Shown: positions 49,701 through 61,700 of the stretch, in pieces | Numbering within the stretch: position 1 is the stretch's first letter | Layout: each line of letters opens with the position of its first letter | Assembly: GCA_025618425.1 (NCBI GenBank) | Contig: CM046832.1 | Coordinates: forward strand, 73,310,619 to 73,374,618 | Length of the DNA stretch: 64,000 bases | Reading direction: 5' to 3' | From: Heliocidaris tuberculata | Lineage: Eukaryota; Echinodermata; Echinoidea; Camarodonta; Echinometridae | The notes under the pieces: model-generated | Told to the model about the DNA's origin: nothing | The model's database searches: none | The model's input: the letters and a program-made list of their open reading frames with translations, nothing else | Translations under genes and position numbers: made by a program

Positions 49701-52700
49701 AGACTATTGGACAATAAGACCCTGATTGGCTGACAATTTCACTGTTGTACTAATAAAAACAAATGATGACAGTCAGATATTGATCTAGACCTATTCTACG
49801 GTCTGAGATCATGATATATGATGTCTTACTCTTAGTCCGAGTTGTAGTGTACCGTTACTTTGATACGTCTACGTTAGATCTGAATGTAACTTAGAATTTT
49901 AGATCATGCTGATGTGTTGTTCTCTGCGTGCTGCTGCCTAATATATCATCTACTAAAGTGACAATTAGACAGAAATAACCATCTGGTATGGGGAGTTCTT
50001 TGTTCAATATGATATGTCTCAACTTTCCCTGAAGCTTTACATAACGCCTACATTAACGATAGACAGTCCTGAATTGTGGAGACTGAAAAGCATGAAACTA
50101 ACTAGCATTGTTTTTATTGACACACTAAGGTATTCAAGAGTGAAATAGATCTACTCTTTTCCCCCTTTTTTTGCAGCTGGACATGTAAATTGGTCTCCGA
50201 GAGTGCTTGGCCAGAGCAGTATGATTCGGATAGCTGGCATAACTGTGATATAGCATATAGGTAAGATAACGCTGCTGAATTGTTGATAGTCTGTTTTTTT
50301 TTAAATATTAAGTTGCATGTATATTCATATTGCCGTTGACAGATGGGAAGTGGGCGGGGGGGGGGGGGGGGGGGGGATGGATAGGGTTTTTAACTCTAGT
50401 TAGACCTCTAACTTTACATCTAACTTAGATATTAACCTGTCATTTGATCTAATGTCAAGACAAATGTAACCACCTATAATGAGGAATTCGTTATGATAAT
50501 GATAATATAGTAATTGTAATGATAATGATAATTTTAATAATTATAATAAAAATAATGGTAATAACAAAAATCTGTTCTTCTGTAGTGCATATCATAATAT
50601 AACGTCTCTATGCGCTTCCAAAGGTTTTCAGTTATTACCCCGGCTTTTAAGCTCCGGCAGTGGTAGCTCTCAGTGCATGCAAGGATTTATTTTTAATAGA
50701 AAATGAAAGGTTTCAACCTTTCCTATACATAGACGGTACGTCCAGCAGTCTTATAATAGTGGGAGGAGTGAAAAGCTAAGTAGTATTTTCTTATCATTGC
50801 CTGTTTTATTGTATTTAACAGTGAAATAGATCTACTCTCTTTTTTCTCTTTTTTTTACGTGTAGCTGGACATGTAGGCTGGACTCTGGCAGTGCTTGGCG
50901 GGATTCAAGGCCATCATTCTGATACCTAGCAAAACCTTATTTAGGTAAGATTCTCCACTGAGATTAAGAATAAAGAATTTTGTGCTACTGAATCACTGAA
51001 AATCTGCTCCTTTCCCCTTAACAATTATGTTGCATGTACATCATACTGTTGTTGGCAGTTCGGAAGTGCGGGGGGGGGGGGGGGGGGGGATGGATAGGGT
51101 TTAGACCCTAGTCAGACCTCGTACATAACTTTACATCTAACTCAGATCATTAACCAGTCATTTGATATGATGACTGATCTGGACAGTATGTCAACCAATC
51201 CTGAATAGAGGGGGACTGAGCAGCATGAAACTAACTAGTAGTTTAGTTTGGACTGCCTGCCCCCCCCCCCCCCCCCAAGAAAAAAAATTCACTCGAAAAA
51301 TTTAGTTTCTGATGTTGCTATTAACTTCTGAGGGAGAGTGGAATTTCAAAGCTTCAAAACATTTCTCATTTTCTGGCATACTTTGATTGTTGATCTGCCT
51401 CTGCTACATAACATACGACCTTGGCCTCCACCATTATGCTTTGACTCCAGAATGCCTAATTATTGGTCGACACTTGCTCTAGCAAAATTGCTGCACATTA
51501 ATTTTCAACATTTATCAAATCATAAACTTCAAGTTCAGTATTAATATTAAATTGAGTACAGTACTATTTGTAATTAGAGACATGCTTGCTTTGTGTAAAA
51601 GTGATTTCTGTTGTATACAGTGACTCATCTGAAGGAAAATTTATTCATTATCATTACAATGTACAACTTTAATTCTAAGTGCATATTATAATGTAAAACT
51701 TTATTCATTTATATATTATACTATATTATATATAAATTCTAAGCGTGTTTAACCTGTCATTTATTTACTTCTTCAACCTGATAATTATCATAAAATGTAT
51801 TTATAGTAGACTCTACTCTCATGGTATGAACAATTTATATATTGCAAACAGAAACAGAGAACAGTGAGAGAGATTTTTGTGTATCTTCTTTTTCTTTTTT
51901 TTTTTATAGATACCAACTGCTCGGTAGATCATCATACTCAATATAAGGTATCACAACACAAATGAGGAAATTCTGAAGGTGATCCACAGTCCCAGACCAC
52001 CCAGGCTCTTGAAAGGTTATGACAATTGCAAAACCCATAATAATTCTACATTGAAGAGGACAGAGACTCTAATAAATTTGGCAGTGCTTTCTATAATCTT
52101 TGTATTATGTTCTTTAATTTCAGGAAAATACATGATGGAATGTGCAAAAAAAAAAAAAAATTTGAATGAGATACATCCGTCGCCTTTACAAAATGGAAAC
52201 TTAGATGTTGGCATTAAAAGGTGCCATATATTTAGGTTTTTTTTTAACACCTAGAAATTGAAGTAGCTGGGTCTGGATACATGAAAAAGATGAGTGCTAC
52301 TTTTGCACAGGGTCTTTTATTCAAAATTTAGCTGTTAGGTATAGAAATGCAAACTTTTGTAGTTTAATTGACACAAATGGTCAAAGATGGAAATCTCAAG
52401 ATTGTTTTCTTTATCTTAGGGCTAGATATTTCAAGTGTCATAACAAATCTATACATATGGCACTTCATTGTTTAATGACTGTGCCTTGATGGCTGAGTAA
52501 GCAAGAGAGCATCTGCTCAAACAACAGTGAAGAGTTACATTTTAACATTTGTTATGACAATTGAATAAGTTCACTGAAATAGAGATAAAAAATATTTCAG
52601 GAGAACATCCCTACATCTACCAGATGAGTTGGTGGAGTGTGCATCTAGATAAATGTTACCAATCTCCAAGCTTTCTGATTTTTTTTTTTTTTAATTGTTT

Positions 52701-55700
52701 GATTGTAATAATTTGTTAAATTCAGATGACTTGTTTACCTCATATGACAACCTAGAGTCTACTGGATGGTTTTTGTCACAAATTCTACTTTTTTCATATA
52801 AAGAAAAATATTGAGCAATCCTGATAACACTTGAAATGAAATAAGTACAAGACAGGTGTGTATACTTTCAGAATTACTATCTTTGCACTATGGTGATAAC
52901 TTTTCATACATAATCAGAATTCTGTAAATTATTGAAAACTAACTACATGCATTTTTCAAAATCAATAGTTTCCTTAACCCATTTTAAAGTAGATTTTCCT
53001 TTTCGAAAGATTATTATTATTAACTTATTATTTCACTAATATGTATAATTGATAATGAGCATTTCTGCTTTTCTTTTCTTTTCTGTTTTGTGTGGTTGTT
53101 TGTTTTTGGTGTTAATTGATAATTCTAAGGAATAAGGATTTACCTCTTTTATTTGTGTTAAGTATACATACACGTCTTAGGATTTTGCTTATTTTGTTTT
53201 CTATGTAGAATGAATTTAAACTTGTTTCTTTGTTCAATACTGTAAACATATACAATTCAGATTTTATATTGTGACACAATTATGTTTTCATTTGTTAATC
53301 CCTGCTGAGTGATGAAATAAATGAATAAGGGTTTGGAAAAGAAGCCAGACAATCTTTTCTTATCTTCCTTCTGTTTTTCATTAATTGTAGGCTTTTTATC
53401 TCTCTTCTATCCAATCCTCCTTAGGAAAAGGTGTGATTCAAGGGATAATTCAGGAATAAAGCAACATCTCAATTTATACAAGAAGGCTTGATGACATCTG
53501 TCTGTGAGTTGGTCGAAAAATATAAGAGAGGCCTGTATCCTAACATTTTTTTGGCCCGATGATGGGAATCTTCACAAGTCTGGTTTAACAACGGTCTATT
53601 TCAATTGATTATAGAAATTCAACCAATTGACTATTAATAGAAAAGATAATACAATATTTTAATGAATAGATATGAATTAAAAAAAAAAAAGCTTGTATGT
53701 GTGGACTTTTCCTTGGTAGAACCCAGAGTCTGATTCTATTTATTCTTCTTTAAAAGTTGAATACGGGCCCTTGACATAAGAAAAGCAAAGGAATTTAATG
53801 TTGTTATCAATATATACAGCTCAGGGGCGGATCTAGCTTTTTTCCAAGGGGGGGGGGGGGGGGTTGAGGGGCTGAGCTAGGTATTGCGAGGGAGCGTAGC
53901 GACTGAGCCCGAGCGAGCGAGGGTGGTGGGTGTGGGAGGGGGGATACCCCCCTCCCACAGTAGGGAGATTTTTCATTTTTAGGGATGCCAGCTTGCGATT
54001 TTAAGCATACTTGCATGCTCTATTTTTTCTCTTTTTTTGTTTTGTTTTCCTATGCACATTAAATGTTTACTTGGCAGCCCAAGGGGGGGGGGGGTTTAAA
54101 CCCCCTAAACCCCCCCCGTAGATCCGCCACTGCAGCTTTTGCTTGAAACTTTTAAATAACACAAATAGTAGTAATTTATTCAGTTGGAGAATGAATATCA
54201 AATGCAGTGTAGTATATTAATCATACATGTATTACCTTTCCGTTAAAGTACACATTCAAAGAAAATCACAAATATGATAAATAATGTATCACTAGAAACT
54301 GGCAAGTTAACAGATAGCAATCGTATCAGTTTAAAGTCAACTACATATCAGGTAATTAAACAATAATACAAATAAAACTACCTCCCAGCATCTGCGATAT
54401 ACAAGCGCTTCGCCAAAAAAATAACAATGTTTCAATGACGTCAATAAAGGGAACAATCCTGTCCAAGCAGACGACGTCCCATAAAGAATGAACATAAGTG
54501 CAGTGCAGTTATTTCTCAAATTATAAAGAATTTAGTGTATTCAAACGTGCCCATATTTCACACCATTCTAAAATGGGAATGAAACAGATTCTGATTACTG
54601 AAATCTTTTGTTTGTAAATATATAGGATGAGGGTTAATGAACAATCAAAGAAACCACACTTTCAAATTGAAAAGCCCGCTGAATGATTGCAAGGACGGTA
54701 TTTATCCCTCATTCAACGCCGAACGTCCAGCGGTTGTATACAGCTGTGAATGAAATGGCGTCTATTTTGTTTACAAGCAACTGATTCCTTTATTCTTGTA
54801 ATGCTTCATTTTCCATCCAAATAAACCCATGCACTGGGTTTAGAGTGAGGCAATATATGGATCAGGCATGTGAGTGAGGTAAGAAAAAAAAAGAGGAAAA
54901 TAAATTAGTGACATTGCGAGGGAGTGGAGCGACTGAGCGGGGGGAGGGTGTGGGAGGGGGGTCACCCCCCTCCCACGGTAGGGAGCTTTGCAGTTTTTGA
55001 ACTTGAAATTGTGCAATCTGGTGCATACCAAGAGAGGAAATTCAGGCTTAGGATTAACTGTATCTGGGTAGGTGTGTTATGATTTGATAGATAATTAATT
55101 ATAATAATTATATTTTTCTTGAAAAACACAAATAATTGACACACTAATAAATTTGCACGCTAACACAAATACACACACATATTATTATTGTATTAAGTAT
55201 CAAACATTCACACTCACAGTTCAAAATTACTTCAGTTTTTAATATGGTACTCACAGACTATATGCTTTTCCTACTTTTCTTGTTTACTAATACTAATCTC
55301 TTTAACGAGAGGGTCTTTCTTGTCAATTGATGCCTTATCATCACGCGAGCCCCGCTCCACGTAATTTTGATCCTTGGAAGTAGAAGCCATGATTTAATTT
55401 CCTCTTGTGAAGTTCACATCAGTAAATAAAAAATTCAAAACAAGTACCAAGATGGTGCATAACTGTGTTGGAAACGCGGAAGAAATTTATCCAAACGAAC
55501 TCGAAGTCCCGCTCGAAGTACCACTCGAAGACACAGCTACCAGCTGAAGCAACTTGACCAACGCCGCGCGATACATGCGAGACCGGCTATCGCCCCCAGA
55601 GCTTCCCCGTGCCACTCGATTACTAACCCGGCGCGGCTGCTTAGCAGTGCACTGCTAGGCCGCCACGCACTGCAGCGTGAAACCAGAATACCGGATTGGA

Positions 55701-58700
55701 TAGTCTCTATTACCAGGCGTTTTTAGACATGAATAATAATTGCTCGCGTAATGAGCAGCTCCAAATACGTTTATATTTTGACAAAAAGCATGGTACGAGA
55801 CTAGACTGTGTTTTTCATTACCCAGAGAGAAAAAAACGCGGAAAGTGAAAAAAAACGTGAGAAGATGATTTTAAAAAAGCGGAAATTCGCGTAAACGCGG
55901 AAATTTCACATGCCTGATGGATTAAACATAATAGACTAATGCTAGTGAAGTGAAATAGCTGAGGAGAAGATGACAAAACAGGCACTGAAAATATGTGAGA
56001 TGTTATGGGACATCGTCTGCTTGTGCAATTAACGTCCTCCCTTTGACGTCACACATTTCAGCGGCTTTCGGAGAGCTGTTCAGGTGCTATGTCGGGGCTG
56101 TATTTTAGCAATTTGTAATTGATAATAATCATTACTTCGAATGTTTGCAAGCGTCGAATTTTGACAAACTTGTCCGGTCTAAGCTTCACCTACGCAAAAA
56201 TGAAAATTAAGTCAGTTTTAAAAATCAATGAATATCTACTTTAAAACAACTTTTTTTTTTTTTTTAAATACAGCGATAGCGGCTGTTGGATAAAACAAAG
56301 CAAACAAACAAAACAACAAAAATAAGAGATTGCTAGATAAATAACCATCTAATTCAAATTTAAAGAAATACTGGAGAAGAAAAAAAATCTATGAAGACAA
56401 TATAAGAAACACAAAAAGAGAACTATGCGACATGATGTTTTACACCCCCCCCCACATACACACCCATCACATGAAAATTAAGATTGTTTACTTATTGTAC
56501 GTGCTAATCGGATGCTTTTAATTATGCTGCTTAGTCCTGAGCCTAGCTTGTGTGCTATCATGCGCAGATGACGTCACAATGCCTTTATCCGCGTTTTATG
56601 TTTCGGCCAGGCTTAAACCACGGCCTAACTAGGCCACCTTTTGTGAATAGCAAACAGAGTTAGGCAGCGGCCTGAAGTTAAGCCCGGTCTAGTTAGGACA
56701 CGGCTTAGTTAGGTGGGGTTTACACTTAGGCAGCTTTCGAGAATACCGGCCTTAAACTTTGGATTTTGACTTTTTGCTGAATCGTGCATAAAATATCTCC
56801 ACTGAAACAAACTTTCATCTGCATGCATCTGTTTCTGTAGCAATATGAAAAAGAACAGTTACACTTGGTTCAAACATAAAATCCAAAATCCAAATTTCCT
56901 GGCAGGATTTTCACCCCACAGCATGGAAATTATGTACATTTTTGAGATGGTTTGTTCAAACTTACTTAAGAACTTTGCCTTTCTTTGCTGCCTTGATTAG
57001 AGTCTTCATTGCTGCAGTCAGGTGGATCTGTGATGTGAAAGATATTATTCAATTCAATAATAATCCTTTGTTTCATCTTTTCATTTTATTACTCCAGTTC
57101 ATTTTAATATCATTCCATTAATTTCATTTCTTCAGTTCCTTGCATTAATCTAATTTATTAATTCATTTCATTTTCATCTCATTCTTCAGTTAATGTGTCA
57201 GTTCTGTTTCTCCATTTATAACTTCCATTTGTTCATTTGGTACCATCAACTTCTTCTAATGTTACATCATGTATTCATAAGTCCCATATGATCTAATTTC
57301 TCAATTTCCATTTATTTCAATTCCTATAATTTCATTAATTTAATCACATTATGTCTCATATCATCTCCTTTCATTTCGGAGTATTTCATTTTATTTCATC
57401 TATTTTCCTTTCATATCAATTGTTTAATTTCTCTCATTACAATCCAGTGCTTTCTAAACTTTATAATCATTTCACTTCCTCATTTCATTTCATTTCATGT
57501 GATGCTTCAATCACATACTAGTATACGATATAACATTGCCTTTCTTGTTATGAAATCACTGTAAAAGATGGGTGTTACCCTTGCAATTAGAAAAAAAAGA
57601 AAGAATAAAAGTCTGAAAAATTACTTACATTCTTTGGTGGATGTTTTCTTAGCTCTGGTAATTTGACATTAGCAAAGAAATGCTGATCTGCTATCTGTGG
57701 ATGTCAAATCAAATGCAAAGACAATTTCATTAACACAAGAAGATATATTATTATTATTCTGTTTAGCAAAGACAAAACCAACAAGTCAGTGAATACAAAA
57801 TAACAGTAGAATTAAAAGAGAGTCAAATGGATGCCAGGAAAAGAAAAAGATTAACTAATTTATAACTATAGCCTGAAGGTTTTCTTTTCCAATCAATGTG
57901 ACTTTACATAAATGAATGAGGATAATAAAATATTGAGATACAACCAAATAATGAATTACATTTAATATTAAGAGATTTGGAATGAAAATCGTTGACTTAA
58001 TAATTAAAAAGCAGATGGAGATTTGGGCATCATTTTGAATCAAGGTTGACAGACATGTCATATGAATATTGACAAGTATGCATATATTGTACATAATTGG
58101 CATTTCCTTCAAGACAAGCTTCTTAAGACCATATTCATCCAGAGTGTACAGGCTTCCCCTATAATGACAATGATATACAATCATATACATCATTTCTCAT
58201 TTACAGCATTCCTTCATACCATTTTCCCTCCCATGTGCATGGGCCTTATATGGCCAAGAAGTGACTAATATGGGGTTAATATTCCATGTACTAAAAGCAC
58301 CTCTGATTTTTGCAATTTTATGAGTTTAATTATTCTTAGACTATAAAGAAAAATGAGAAAGATAAAATAAAAGCAAAGTGAGAAAGAGAGAGAGAATTTG
58401 ATAGAAAAATGAAAAGAGGCATAATGACAGATTGAGATACAATGAACTCACATCAGATAGTGAAGGATAATCCCCTGCCACATCAAACATAAATTCCAGA
58501 AGCTGTAAGAATATAAACAAAGACAATGTTTGTTCAGTATCAAGAACATATATTAAAGAATAAAAAATGACCTTTTTTAACCATGGAGAATACAATCTGA
58601 ACTACATGTCACATGCTTTTGCTTACATTAATGTTTGTAATATTTTTTCATGTAACCTGTAATAAAGTAATGGAAGGTTTCTACAGGTATTCATAATTTT

Positions 58701-61700
58701 GCAAAATTTGCATGAAGAAAATGTTAATAACTTCCACACATTTTTACTTCAACATTTGAATTAGATGATCAAGATTTATTTTTCAACTGCACATTCATTT
58801 TAAAGAAATGTTTCTTTGCTGCATACATCATCAAAAGTCCATAGACGATTAAAAAAAAATCTCTTTCAATAAACAAGTATTCACAAAGTTATTCTGCCAT
58901 ACCATTTATGCTCTTCAGCCTAAACTTCAGAATATATCAGTATCAAATAACAGAACAACAGAGCAAGACACAATTACCTGTATTAATTCTGGGTATTGAC
59001 ATCTGTTGAGTTGTGCCCTTGAAGGTACAGCTTCCTCCAGCTCTCTCCCTGCTCCCATCTCATAAAGAAGATGCCCTATCAAAGGATATTGAATCATGAT
59101 CTTTTTTATCATAGTCTTCTCTTCTCTCTCTTGTCTTTCCGCTTTTCTACTGGTCCTCCATCTTTCATCCATTTTTGTTAAGGCAGTCAATATAAAAGCA
59201 TTCGACAATATGTATTTTGGACCAAAATCCACTAGTCAAAAATAATTCATTTTTCCTTAAATATGCATTGTCCACAGGTTTATCAAAACGTTAATCTCTA
59301 AGCTGATTAGACTATGGTTACATGATTTCCTTTGCTGGAAAAGCAAATGAGCAATAAAGGACGTTAAAGTGTACCAATCACCTGAAAATATAATTTGTGT
59401 AGAGCTAGAAAGTATAAAATCAACCTCAAAGAACAGTTAATGAGAATCAAAGAAATAAAGGATAATATGAAACTGCTCACGCGGAACCGAACTCCGAGTT
59501 ACAGATCCGTTGAGTAGTCTACTCACGAGTCGCTTTTACGCTTATAGAGAGTGTAATTTAAATTGCAATTATCTCTTTATAGAATTAATATTTGAAGCCC
59601 ATATTTTGAATATAGTATAACGACATGAAACCTCTAACATACAGATCAAAATTATTTTTGGTGATTGGTACCCTTTAAAGATAGAAAGAGATCTTATAAT
59701 ATTACAACATCACAATATTTCAATTATTACCCTATTTTACATACCTCTCTTCTTTCTGGGGCACTTCCTATACATATATCAACACATAATTTGGGATGTA
59801 ATATATGTGGGATAAACATGGGTTTAACAGGCATCTACCCAAAATCCATGTATAAACATTCTTTGTTGCTGTATGATCACAATACTGTAGATCAAAATCA
59901 TACTAATAATATACAAATATACAGGGCCCGAGGAAATCTAGTGCGATCTATGGGGTCGGTCGAAGTGACTACAGTCGTCTATTTCCTCGAGGGGCGAGAG
60001 CCCCGAGAGAAATAGACGATTGACTGTAGTCGCTGAGACCAACCCCATAGGTCGCACTAGATTTCCGAATAAAGGCCCTGTATATTTGTTTTATATCCCT
60101 CATCAACAATTAAATATATTTGGATTTAACTTTGATCTAGATATGGCAAATTAATGTTAGATGGTATAAATCTCGCGTTGTTAAATCTATAGATCTACGG
60201 TTAGAGCAAAACACAGTGGACGCTAACTAACTTAGAATAGATTGACGCGATTGATAGTCGCTGAGCCTGAGACCGACCCAGCGTAGATCGAAGTAAATTT
60301 CAGAATAAAGGCCCTTACATTAATTTTCTTTTATAGGCCTCTAACTTTTAGGACTAGGTTGTCTAAAACATCAAGTTAATTTTAATCCTGTTATGAAGTG
60401 TTAAAGCCTAAAGCAGGGTAGTACTAACTAGATCTAGATCTATACCGTAACGTAATCGGTGAAATTCCGAAAGTGAAAAGTATATGGCTAGTTATGAACT
60501 GCACAGGCACAGTTAGATTAAATAAATAAGAAATACCTGATAAGGCTACTTCATTTGTTTCCAATCCTGGTTTGTTTTTGGTCCTCGTCAATTAAAATCA
60601 TTTTTTTTTTCCTTTCAACGGACACTACTAGACATAGGTCGCCATGTTTTGATTTCGACTGATGACGTGCGCGTTACGACGCGCATTAGCTAGTACGATT
60701 AATTGCGCATGTTGAGAAACAGCTGATCTACTGACCTACATCCAATTACATTTACATAACCAACGCGTCGTGTGTCCGGACAGGTCACTTTTAAACAGTA
60801 AATCAAACACAATTTCATGCAAATTGTCAAGAATCTTTGACAAGATAGGTTGACAGAATTATTAATTGCAAATATTTACTGGGCTTAGTGTTACTTCATG
60901 CATATTTTGCAAAATTGACGGCTATTCTTTGTTCAGTGTCCGCCACCACCCCCCCCCCCCCCTCACTTTTCTTTACATGGATTTATGAAAATTCTCGGGC
61001 TCGGCGTAGTTTCACTGGTGCCCGCGCCGTCCCATCGTGGGAGTTAGCCGAGGGAGACTACTGGCTGCTCGCCGTACGCGTCAAGAGAAATGATTCTAGG
61101 GAGCAAAGGGCAGTCGGAGGCATGATAGTAAAAAAACTATCATACTCTGAAAAGTATGACGTCACTAAACCTATTTTTCTCCCGGAGTAATTTCTTTTTC
61201 TGGTAGAATTATGATTAATCACATGAAGTGCTCTCGACCAATCCAAGAGCAAGGAATTTTTAATGAGGGATATAATACAAACTAGCATTGCTATGAGATG
61301 ACTTACCCATACAGAGACTGTCAATAGCTTCTGGTTTCTCCTTAAGCAAGCGTCTTATGATAGGAAAGAGCTTGGAGGTGTATCCTAGGAAGACATTCTC
61401 ATTGCCTGACAGTCTGCATAATAATGTAATGTGTAGAGAAGGAAAGAGGGAGAGAGAGGGGAGGGGGGCAAGGGAGGGAGGGAGGGAGGGAGAGAGAGAG
61501 AGAGAGAAAGAGAGAGGGACAAAGGGAGGGAAGGAGAGAGAGAGGGGAGGGGGACAAGGGAGGGGGGGGGGGCAAGGAGGGAGAGAGGGAGAGAGAGAGA
61601 GAGAGAAAGAGAGAGGGGCAAAGGGAGGGAAGGAGAGATAGAGATAAAAGAGAGACAAGACAGAGAAAGAAAGATTGAAGAGTGACAATGGCCAAAATAA

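Larger units (their letters stand above)
49209..56751. mobile_element. 7.5-kb TIR element in PXK intron (Harbinger-like?)
   Basis: The left end GGCCCGTATTCTCGAAAGC is mirrored at the right end (minus strand GGCCGGTATTCTCGAAAGC). The inverted similarity continues for roughly 170 bases, including GCTATTCACAAAAGG. TTA lies on both flanks (49206-49208 and 56752-56754), as expected of PIF/Harbinger. It fills the intron between the SR exon and the upstream PXK exon, which would otherwise be about 1.2 kb. Its interior holds a nested hAT-like MITE, a SINE fragment, a tandem-duplicated block and poly-G runs. I found no transposase, but small spliced exons could be missed. Confidence 0.75.

Noticed and set aside
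60888..61190. A 100-residue plus-strand ORF in a PXK intron
   Set aside because: No signal peptide, domain or promoter; it spans a poly-C run and lies within a TIR element.
61357..61688. Glu/Arg/Gly-rich and Ser/Leu/Pro-rich frames of 94-147 residues
   Set aside because: Translations of a degenerate purine repeat in an intron.
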